From CAZKCK01 sp964552325 (lineage in GTDB: Bacteria > Bacteroidota > Bacteroidia > Bacteroidales > TTA-H9): a DNA stretch of 8,584 bases. The stretch lies in the NCBI GenBank assembly GCA_964552325.1, contig CAZKHA010000148.1, positions 1 to 8,584 of the forward strand, written 5' to 3'. A model generated the notes under the pieces. The model was not told the DNA's origin. It did not search any database and saw nothing but the letters and a program-made list of their open reading frames with translations. The position numbers and the translations under genes were made by a program. Each line of letters starts with the position of its first letter. Position 1 is the first letter of the stretch. Shown in pieces: positions 1 through 5,229 of the stretch.

Positions 1-68
1 TCGAATTTCAAGGTATCCGCTACGATTTAATTACTCCAGTATATCAAAGAACTTTTATTCCTTATTTT
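1..68 (-). other. Probable 5' leader of an rRNA operon continuing off the left edge (boxA-like element)
   Basis: Read on the minus strand, the segment downstream of the promoter at 76-83 contains AGTTCTTTGATATACTGG (minus strand of 36-53). From memory, GTTCTTTGACATA-like sequences are typical of Bacteroidota 16S rRNA leaders and resemble the boxA antitermination element. No open frame is visible, and the strong promoter pair pointing this way suits a stable-RNA operon. The identification is inference because the 16S gene itself is outside the window. It could instead be the leader of another boxA-dependent operon. Confidence 0.5.
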
Positions 69-75
69 GGGGCTG

Positions 76-83
76 CAAAGGTA
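76..83 (-). promoter_or_regulatory. Minus-strand promoter P1, -7 box TACCTTTG
   Basis: CAAAGGTA on the plus strand is TACCTTTG on the minus strand, an exact match to the Bacteroidota TAnnTTTG box, and it is followed by GCAGCC. I see no TTG at the expected -33 position (about 103-107). The upstream DNA is rich in A and T tracts, which could act like an UP element. Transcription would begin near 66-72 and run leftwards into the boxA-like leader. Confidence 0.6.
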
Positions 84-193
84 AATACTTTTTTCTTTAC
101 TTTTACATTCTGTTAAAAAAAAATGCTAAAAAATTTTTCGCATTTCGTTTTTCCAGTATCAATTTTGTGTGAGAACCCCGTCGAATGAGGCTG

Positions 194-225
194 CAAAGGT
201 AAGCCAAAAGTTTTTTACCAAACAA
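194..225 (-). promoter_or_regulatory. Minus-strand promoter P2, TACCTTTG box with a -33 TTG
   Basis: The -7 box TACCTTTG is the complement of 194-201. A TTG (complement of 223-225) lies 21 bases upstream, and TTTGG (complement of 218-222) overlaps that zone, so spacing fits the Bacteroidota sigma factor consensus. The 14 bases at 189-202 repeat those at 71-84 exactly. With P1 it forms a tandem pair 118 bp apart, an arrangement usual for rRNA operons. Confidence 0.6.
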
Positions 226-497
226 GCCCCCTTTCAAAAAAATTTGAAAATAGTTTATAACGTATTGATTAACAGTTAAAAAAAAATGAAGATTTTTTTA
301 CATCCTCCTTTAACTCATTCTGCCATTTTCGCTTTCAATATTGCTATTATTCTGTAAATCATTTTATTACATATAAAACCAAAATTTCTCACTTTTATGA
401 CTTTATCCTCGTTTTTGCCTAAAAGTGCCCAAAATCATGGATTTTGAAAAAAAACACTTAACAAACAATGATTCAATATATTAGGTAAATATTAAGA
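203..497. other. A+T-rich gene-free stretch
   Basis: About 295 bases with no credible gene. The only ATG frame noticed, at 286, gives 23 codons and has no support. Apart from the upstream part of promoter P2 (to 225), I see no tRNA, repeat or hairpin here. Runs of A and T dominate, as is common next to stable-RNA promoters. Confidence 0.5.
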
Positions 498-530
498 GAA
501 AAAAGGCTGATTCGAACAGAACCAGCCTTT
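498..530 (-). terminator. Rho-independent terminator of the HD protein-pepD operon
   Basis: AAAGGCTG (502-509) pairs with CAGCCTTT (523-530). An inner TTC/GAA (511-513 with 519-521) closes across one mismatch to leave a GAACA loop. Read on the minus strand, the stem is followed by a T tract (complement of 498-504). It lies about 108 bases after the pepD stop codon and has no other gene to serve. Confidence 0.8.
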
Positions 531-637
531 ACGTCAAAATGTTTATAAGTTCTTTCGAGATTGATCCTATTTCGGCATATGAAACATAGCTACTCAAATC
601 CGACTTTTGAATCGATACTTAATTAACTACTTGTATA

Positions 638-2092
638 TCAAGCGTTTTTTAGGATATCTACTAAAAAAGCCCAAAACTTCTTCACTGTAGAAATGTCAAT
701 TTTTTCATCAGGAGAATGAACGCCTCTTAAAGTAGGTCCAAATGATATCATATCAAGATAGGGATACTTTTCTAAGAAGAGCCCGCACTCTAAACCAGCA
801 TGAATAGACCTTACAATAGGCTTGTTTCCAAATAATTGCTCATAAGATTGAACTGATTTTCGCAATATGGGCGAATCGGGGTTGGGGGTCCAACCAGGAT
901 AACCTTCTCCATGAACAACCTTAAACTCGGCAAGTTTAAACACACTTTCTACCATACGGGCAATATCTACTTTTGCAGTTTCACTATCACTCCGTTGACT
1001 TGTAGTAACAATTATTTGATTTTCACCAACAAACTTAACTGAAGCCAAATTCGTTGAGGTTTCTACCATTCCTGGCATCCTTTGGCTCATAGCTATAACA
1101 CCATGAGGACAAGCATATAAGGCATTGAGCAAATTTCTCTGTGATTTCTTATTAATGATGTAAACTGGTGGTTCTACAACTTCGCATTGAATGCTGAGTT
1201 CTGGCTCGGTGACGCTAAACTCTGTTTTTACTTGGGTTAAGTATAGTTTAAAAGCTTCAAGAAAAGCAGTTTCCGTTTTATGAGGTACCATTACAACAGC
1301 CCAAGCCTCTCGGGGAATGGCATTGCGCAAATTACCTCCATTGATTTCTGATACCCTGATTTTAAATTCTTTAGAAGCCTGCCATAAAAACCTGTTTAAG
1401 ATTTTATTAGAATTACCAAAACCTTTATGGATATCATCGCCAGAATGCCCACCTTTTAAACCCGATACCTTGATACGATATGGAGCATGGTTTATTGGAA
1501 CCGGCTTCTTATTATAGGTTGAAGTGGCAACAGTATCAATTCCGCCAGCACATCCAACAAATATCTCGCCTTCATCCTCACTATCAAGGTTTAGCAAAAT
1601 CTCACCGGTAATAAAACCTGGTTGCAATGCTGCGGCACCTGTCAACCCCGTCTCTTCATCAACCGTAAACAAACATTCTATTGGGCCATGCTGCAAATCT
1701 TGGGCTACCAATACTGCCAACTGAGCCGCCATTCCAATGCCATCATCCGCACCAAGTGTTGTCCCTTTTGCTTTTACCCAATCCCCATCAATCCAAGGTT
1801 GAATAGGGTCTTTGTCAAAATCATGAACCACATCACTGTTCTTCTCACAAACCATATCCATATGGCTTTGTAAAACGATAACCGGCCTGTTTTCAAATCC
1901 TTTGCTTGCCGCTTTGCAAATCACTACATTACCAGCGTCATCCATCCTTGCATCAAGCCTATGAGATTTTGCAAAGTTCATCAAGTACGTTCCAATCAAG
2001 CCTTCTTTTTTCGATGGCCTTGGAATTTGACAAATGTCTTCAAAATACTGCCAAACTTGCTTTGGTTCTAAATTCTCTAAAATACGTGACAT
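638..2092 (-). CDS. pepD: Aminoacyl-histidine dipeptidase (cytosol non-specific dipeptidase, M20C)
   Basis: Cytosolic dinuclear zinc dipeptidase of 484 residues, about the length of E. coli PepD (485). It splits a broad range of dipeptides, including Xaa-His, and so finishes peptide degradation. The M20 active site is complete: HMDMVCEK with H77 and D79, TTLGADDG with D116 as bridging metal ligand, TVDEETG with E146 as general base and E147 as ligand, NLDSEDEGE with D170, and GVHSPDE with H459 near the end. GGHSGDD (214-220) lies in the lid domain, which is inserted between the two halves of the catalytic domain. The start is ATG, with no clear Shine-Dalgarno. It follows the HD gene by 21 bases on the same strand, so both are probably one transcript ending at the hairpin 498-530. 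No truncation or missing residue is seen. Confidence 0.95.
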   Translation of the reverse strand: MSRILENLEPKQVWQYFEDICQIPRPSKKEGLIGTYLMNFAKSHRLDARMDDAGNVVICKAASKGFENRPVIVLQSHMDMVCEKNSDVVHDFDKDPIQPWIDGDWVKAKGTTLGADDGIGMAAQLAVLVAQDLQHGPIECLFTVDEETGLTGAAALQPGFITGEILLNLDSEDEGEIFVGCAGGIDTVATSTYNKKPVPINHAPYRIKVSGLKGGHSGDDIHKGFGNSNKILNRFLWQASKEFKIRVSEINGGNLRNAIPREAWAVVMVPHKTETAFLEAFKLYLTQVKTEFSVTEPELSIQCEVVEPPVYIINKKSQRNLLNALYACPHGVIAMSQRMPGMVETSTNLASVKFVGENQIIVTTSQRSDSETAKVDIARMVESVFKLAEFKVVHGEGYPGWTPNPDSPILRKSVQSYEQLFGNKPIVRSIHAGLECGLFLEKYPYLDMISFGPTLRGVHSPDEKIDISTVKKFWAFLVDILKNA

Positions 2093-2113
2093 ATTAATTT
2101 GATTTATAATAAG

Positions 2114-2740
2114 TTAAATAGATCTTAAGCTTTTATTGCGAATAGTCAAGAGTTTTAAATTTCGCTCTTTTCCGCTATCAAGGAAGGTCCTTGCAAATGA
2201 AGTAAAATAGATATGGTTGAGCAAAAATTCTTCAGATACCATGGAAAACTCATTCTCATCCAGGTCATTTTGCTTATGCTCTTGCCATTCGATCAACAGT
2301 TTATCAGATACATCAAAGAATTGATTGCTGCCTAAATAGGCTAAATCAGCATCACACAACACTTGTTGAACAATTCCATTGGGCCTTTGTGGCATGCGAG
2401 TAGCCCTAATACAATCGGCTACGTCATCAGCCAGGTTTCCATCAACACCATGCTTGTATAAAAAAGCCTTAGCTAAAACAGCACCTTCCTCTTCGTGCGA
2501 GGCATACGTTCTACTAAACCCAGTATCATGAAACCATGCTGCTAGCTCAACCACTAAAAGTTGCACTTGTGTCAATTCGCTGCCTTGTCCAATCCATAAA
2601 GCATCACGAACAACCATTTGCGTATGATCAAAATTATGATACGCATACTTTGGTGTACTATCTTTAGCAAACAATGCCCTTACTTGGCTTTTGGCTGCTG
2701 CTAAAAGCTTTGATGAATCGTTAGGGGCATATGCAAACAT
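2114..2740 (-). CDS. HD-domain metal-dependent phosphohydrolase (COG4339-like)
   Basis: A 208-residue predicted HD-superfamily hydrolase, probably cytosolic. Metal-binding residues are all visible, counting from the ATG at 2740: YHNFDH (H35, D38, H39), AAWFHDTGF (H71-D72), SHEEE (H82) and CDADLAYLG (D130, D132). The RATRMPQRP stretch (113-121) followed by CDADL is typical of the COG4339-type proteins common in Bacteroidota. HD domains of this kind hydrolyse phosphoesters, often nucleotides, but the substrate cannot be read from sequence. The frame can be extended two codons to a TTG at 2746, but ATG is preferred. A promoter box at 2766-2773 leaves about a 20-nt UTR. It is the first gene of a likely two-gene operon with pepD. 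I see no partner suggesting a defence role. Confidence 0.85.
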   Translation of the reverse strand: MFAYAPNDSSKLLAAAKSQVRALFAKDSTPKYAYHNFDHTQMVVRDALWIGQGSELTQVQLLVVELAAWFHDTGFSRTYASHEEEGAVLAKAFLYKHGVDGNLADDVADCIRATRMPQRPNGIVQQVLCDADLAYLGSNQFFDVSDKLLIEWQEHKQNDLDENEFSMVSEEFLLNHIYFTSFARTFLDSGKERNLKLLTIRNKSLRSI

Positions 2741-2765
2741 AAACAAGGTTTAAATAAATCGCCAG

Positions 2766-2773
2766 CAAAAGTA
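2766..2773 (-). promoter_or_regulatory. Promoter -7 box for the HD protein-pepD operon
   Basis: The minus strand reads TACTTTTG, matching TAnnTTTG, about 25 bases before the ATG of the HD gene. No convincing -33 TTG is present at 19-21 bases upstream, so the upstream half is weak. Confidence 0.6.
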
Positions 2774-2814
2774 AACTATTGCTCCAGAAATTTGTACTTT
2801 TAGAGATTAAAAAT

Positions 2815-2869
2815 GGGTGAGTGCCTATGAACAATTGAGCTTAATAATACCCAACTATACTACTCACCC
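2815..2869. repeat. Inverted repeat GGGTGAGT / ACTCACCC in the divergent intergenic region
   Basis: GGGTGAGT (2815-2822) is perfectly complementary to ACTCACCC (2862-2869), with 39 bases between. It sits between the divergent HD and DUF4342 genes, about 40 bases before the latter's ATG. It may be a regulator site or a long-loop hairpin. A terminator is unlikely because no gene ends here. Confidence 0.4.
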
Positions 2870-2873
2870 CTAT

Positions 2874-2881
2874 TACTTTTA
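2874..2881 (+). promoter_or_regulatory. Possible weak promoter box for the DUF4342 gene
   Basis: TACTTTTA differs from TAnnTTTG only in the last base and lies 26 bases before the ATG at 2908, a spacing similar to other genes here. No TTG is found at the -33 position. The inverted repeat arm 2862-2869 ends five bases upstream of it, so if both are real the repeat could affect initiation. Confidence 0.3.
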
Positions 2882-2907
2882 CATATAATACTAAAAATCA
2901 AGCACAC

Positions 2908-3147
2908 ATGGATACAAATGAATTTAAGGTGAAAGGCTCAGAACTTTTGAAAAAAGTAGAAGAGCTGATAAAAGAAGGTTCGATAAGGAGGATTATCATT
3001 AAAAATGATGAAGGTAAAACCTATATTGAGATACCTTTAACTATTGGCGTGATAGGTGCCGTTATTGCCCCAATTCTTGCAGCGGTAGGTGCAATAGCTG
3101 CCTTAGCTGCAAATTTTACCATTGAAGTGGTTAGAAAAGATGAATAA
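2908..3147 (+). CDS. Small DUF4342-family protein with a hydrophobic C-terminal helix
   Basis: A 79-residue protein. Residues 4-30 form a charged amphipathic helix region (FKVKGSELLKKVEELIKEG). Then comes RRIIIKNDEGKTYIEIPLTIGV (27-48), the hallmark core of DUF4342 as I recall it. A Gly/Ala/Ile-rich stretch (about 46-70) could span or dip into a membrane, and the protein ends with a charged VVRKDE tail. The family is widespread in bacteria and has no established function. The full length matches stand-alone members. Its last eight bases overlap the ATG of the downstream flavoprotein, so translation of the two is probably coupled and the products may work together. A membrane or protein-docking role is inference only. 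Confidence 0.8.
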   Translation: MDTNEFKVKGSELLKKVEELIKEGSIRRIIIKNDEGKTYIEIPLTIGVIGAVIAPILAAVGAIAALAANFTIEVVRKDE

Positions 3148-3805
3148 ACACACAAAAGCAAATCTGCGAAAAGTAATCGTATCTAACAAGTTACAAATAG
3201 CAACGAACGTTTATGTGTTAAGCTTTGAAAGGTTTAATAACTTTACGGCGGGCCAAATGGTACGATTAGCGATTCAACCAAGTGGCATTTCGAGGTTATA
3301 TAGTATAGCATCTGGAGAGAAAGACCCAGAAATAAGCATTCTGTTTGATGAAAAACCGGGAGGAAGCCTCACACCGCTCCTTTCAAAGCTGCAACCCGGA
3401 GATGCGCTTTTTTGTTCTGACCCCTTTGGAACGTTCTTTTGCAAACCCGAAAAAGAGGTATGGGTTGCCAATGGAACCGGTATTGCACCTTTTGTTTCGA
3501 TGGCCCTTTCGGGCTATGCCAAAGGAAAAACCCTCATTCAAGGGGCCAGGACGCTTAAGCAATTCTACTATAAAGAGGTGTTAGAAGCCATCTTAAAAGA
3601 GAACTACGTAAAATGCTGCTCAGGTGAACAACATCCGGGCATGTTTTATGGAAGGATTACAGATTATTTGAAACACAATGACTTTAATGACAAAACGTTG
3701 ACATTTTATTTATGTGGAAGCGCCGAAATGGTGGTTGATACGCGGGACATCTTGATTGAAAAGGGCTTCAGTTTTGACAGAATCCAATCGGAAATATACT
3801 TTTGA
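3140..3805 (+). CDS. Ferredoxin-NADP reductase-like FAD/NAD(P)-binding oxidoreductase
   Basis: A 221-residue soluble flavoprotein with the two-domain FNR fold. The N-terminal FAD domain carries RLYSIAS (52-58), the RxYS motif that binds the flavin, and PGGSLTPLL (73-81). The NAD(P) domain has the nucleotide loop GTGIAPF (112-118), CGSAEMV (192-198) and the aromatic C-terminus SEIYF. No iron-sulfur cysteine motif exists, so electrons would go between NAD(P)H and an external carrier such as ferredoxin or flavodoxin, but the partner is unknown. I chose the ATG at 3140, which overlaps the DUF4342 gene by eight bases. A TTG at 3122 would add six residues and is less likely. No terminator is evident before rlmN. 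The specific substrate is not determinable. Confidence 0.85.
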   Translation: MNKHTKANLRKVIVSNKLQIATNVYVLSFERFNNFTAGQMVRLAIQPSGISRLYSIASGEKDPEISILFDEKPGGSLTPLLSKLQPGDALFCSDPFGTFFCKPEKEVWVANGTGIAPFVSMALSGYAKGKTLIQGARTLKQFYYKEVLEAILKENYVKCCSGEQHPGMFYGRITDYLKHNDFNDKTLTFYLCGSAEMVVDTRDILIEKGFSFDRIQSEIYF

Positions 3806-3894
3806 TGTGACTAGCCGTGAACTAATTTCCCAGAACATCGACTTCTAGATAGCGTGGGATCAATCTAAATAAAAAACCATTAACCGCAAAACGG

Positions 3895-3902
3895 TACTTT
3901 TG
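3895..3902 (+). promoter_or_regulatory. Promoter -7 box for rlmN
   Basis: TACTTTTG followed by CACC, a perfect TAnnTTTG match. It lies 16 bases before the rlmN ATG, so the 5' UTR is only about 10-15 nt. There is no clear -33 TTG. A small palindrome ACCG-CAAAA-CGGT (3883-3895) touches the first base of the box. Confidence 0.7.
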
Positions 3903-3918
3903 CACCAAAGTTTACTTT

Positions 3919-4953
3919 ATGGAACAGCTTATAGGCATGACCCAAACCCAACTTCAGGAAGTAGCAACACAGTTAGGACTGCCAAAATTCACTGGAAAAC
4001 AGCTTTCTGAATGGTTGTATAAAAAACGCTGCAACACAATTGATCAGATGACCAATATTGCCAAAGCAGGGCGCGAGCGCCTAAAAGAAAACTATGAAGT
4101 TGGTTTACGCACACCGGTAAAGGTGCAACAATCAGTAGATGGCACAAAAAAATATTTGTACGACCACGGTACGCGAAGGTTTATTGAAGCGGCCTATATA
4201 CCTGAAGAGGATAGGGCCACGCTCTGTGTTTCTTCACAAGTTGGCTGCAAAATGGGTTGTTTGTTTTGTATGACTGGCAAGCAAGGCTTTCAGGCGAATT
4301 TAACCTCGGGAGAAATTATAAACCAAATTACAAGCCTCCCCGAATTTGAAAACCTTTCAAACGTGGTGTATATGGGAATGGGCGAACCTTTTGATAATCT
4401 TGACAATGTTTTGCAAAGCCTGGAAGTATTAACAGCGGATTGGGGATTTGGCTGGAGCCCTAAACGGATAACGGTATCTACCATTGGCATTGTTCCTTCA
4501 CTCGAAACCTACCTCAATAAGAGCCAATGTCATTTGGCCATTAGTTTACACACACCTTTTGAAGATGAACGAAGGAAGCTCATGCCGATAGAAAACGTGT
4601 ATCATCTGCACGAAGTTATACAAACTATCAAGGACTTTGATTGGAACAAACAGCGCAGGGTCTCTTTTGAATACATCATGTTTAAAGGCCTGAACGATAC
4701 CAATAGGCATATAAATGAGCTTGCACGCCTACTCAATGGCATAAAATGCAGGATCAACCTTATCCGTTTTCATCCAATACCAGGCACCCCGTTAGAATCG
4801 AGCACCGAAGAAACGCTGGCCTATTTTAAGAATAGGCTTAATGAAAAAGGGATACTTACAACATTGCGAGCATCGCGCGGACAAGACATTTACGCTGCTT
4901 GTGGGCTTTTGAGCACCAAAGAGCTTGTGAAACAAGAAGAAACTTACGATTAA
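3919..4953 (+). CDS. rlmN: Dual-specificity 23S rRNA/tRNA adenine C2-methyltransferase RlmN (radical SAM)
   Basis: Radical SAM enzyme of 344 residues. The family makes 2-methyladenosine at A2503 of 23S rRNA and at A37 of some tRNAs, supporting translational accuracy. The CxxxCxxC cluster motif is C110-KMG-C114-LF-C117. The preceding TLCVSSQVG includes C103, equivalent to E. coli C118, and C328 in DIYAACG matches the methyl-carrying C355. YMGMGEP (151-157) is the SAM-binding GEP motif, and an N-terminal helical domain (about 1-90) contains FTGKQLSEWLYKK. All catalytic residues are present and the length is usual for Bacteroidota members. It has its own promoter box and an ATG start. Cfr is excluded as the better match by the overall motif context, though the two families share the chemistry. 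No clear terminator follows. Confidence 0.95.
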   Translation: MEQLIGMTQTQLQEVATQLGLPKFTGKQLSEWLYKKRCNTIDQMTNIAKAGRERLKENYEVGLRTPVKVQQSVDGTKKYLYDHGTRRFIEAAYIPEEDRATLCVSSQVGCKMGCLFCMTGKQGFQANLTSGEIINQITSLPEFENLSNVVYMGMGEPFDNLDNVLQSLEVLTADWGFGWSPKRITVSTIGIVPSLETYLNKSQCHLAISLHTPFEDERRKLMPIENVYHLHEVIQTIKDFDWNKQRRVSFEYIMFKGLNDTNRHINELARLLNGIKCRINLIRFHPIPGTPLESSTEETLAYFKNRLNEKGILTTLRASRGQDIYAACGLLSTKELVKQEETYD

Positions 4954-5043
4954 CATCATAAAAGAAACGTCCTACCTATACATTAATATTAGGGCAAACA
5001 TCTTCCCTTTTAACTAGTTTCGACTAAAACTTCCAAAAATAGA

Positions 5044-5073
5044 TTGTCAATCAAATAAATAGCCGTACTTTTG
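5044..5073 (+). promoter_or_regulatory. Strong promoter for the DEAD-box helicase gene
   Basis: TTG at 5044-5046, a 19-base spacer, then TACTTTTG at 5066-5073, followed by CAGCC. This is the best complete -33/-7 match in the window. Transcription should begin near 5078-5082, about 150 bases ahead of the preferred start codon. Confidence 0.8.
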
Positions 5074-5079
5074 CAGCCA

Positions 5080-5229
5080 GATTTTCAGTTCTCCTATACA
5101 TGGATCTGGTAGATGTGTTGATCTTTGGCCCTTAATGCCCTAAAAGGAACGATACTCTTGGATAGTAAACAAACCCTGCGGTTGCAGGCGTTATCCATAC
5201 ACGGGGGAGCCAATACTCAAATAATTTTA
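5080..5229 (+). promoter_or_regulatory. Long structured 5' leader of the DEAD-box helicase mRNA
   Basis: The leader holds a nested stem. The outer TGGATA (5159-5164) pairs with TATCCA (5192-5197), and the inner CCTGC (5175-5179) pairs with GCAGG (5184-5188) around a GGTT tetraloop. An 11-codon ORF begins at the ATG at 5100 and stops at 5135. Long leaders with cis control are known for cold-inducible helicases such as E. coli csdA/deaD. A similar role here is inference, and no known riboswitch class was recognised. The exact 5' end depends on the promoter call. Confidence 0.45.
5100..5135 (+). CDS. Possible 11-residue upstream ORF in the helicase leader
   Basis: The frame ATG...TAA encodes MDLVDVLIFGP and lies about 20 bases after the predicted transcription start. 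Its stop overlaps another ATG (TAATG at 5133-5137) that runs only two codons. There is no Shine-Dalgarno, but that is normal in this phylum. The reading frame differs from the helicase. It may be a leader peptide or chance. Confidence 0.25.
   Translation: MDLVDVLIFGP

Noticed and set aside
286..357. A 23-codon frame (MKIFLHPPLTHS...) in the left intergenic region
   Set aside because: It has no promoter box at a suitable distance and no family resemblance; chance ORFs of this size are expected in A+T-rich DNA.
2114..2740. The HD protein as part of a cyclic-nucleotide defence system
   Set aside because: Similar HD domains occur near cyclase-based systems, but there is no cyclase or membrane effector next to it; the partner is a housekeeping peptidase.
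3122..3139. A TTG start giving the flavoprotein six extra residues
   Set aside because: An ATG at 3140 overlaps the upstream stop in the usual coupled fashion, and the extra residues have no family support.
3806..3894. A terminator between the flavoprotein and rlmN
   Set aside because: Only four-base stems such as AGAT/ATCT were found, with no following T tract.
4954..5043. A terminator after rlmN
   Set aside because: CCTA/TAGG near 4972-4995 is too short and is not followed by a T tract.
5125..5229. A TTG start adding 35 residues to the helicase
   Set aside because: The extension overlaps the nested stem and is unlike DEAD-box N-termini; the ATG at 5230 gives the normal MNTFTELGIS start.
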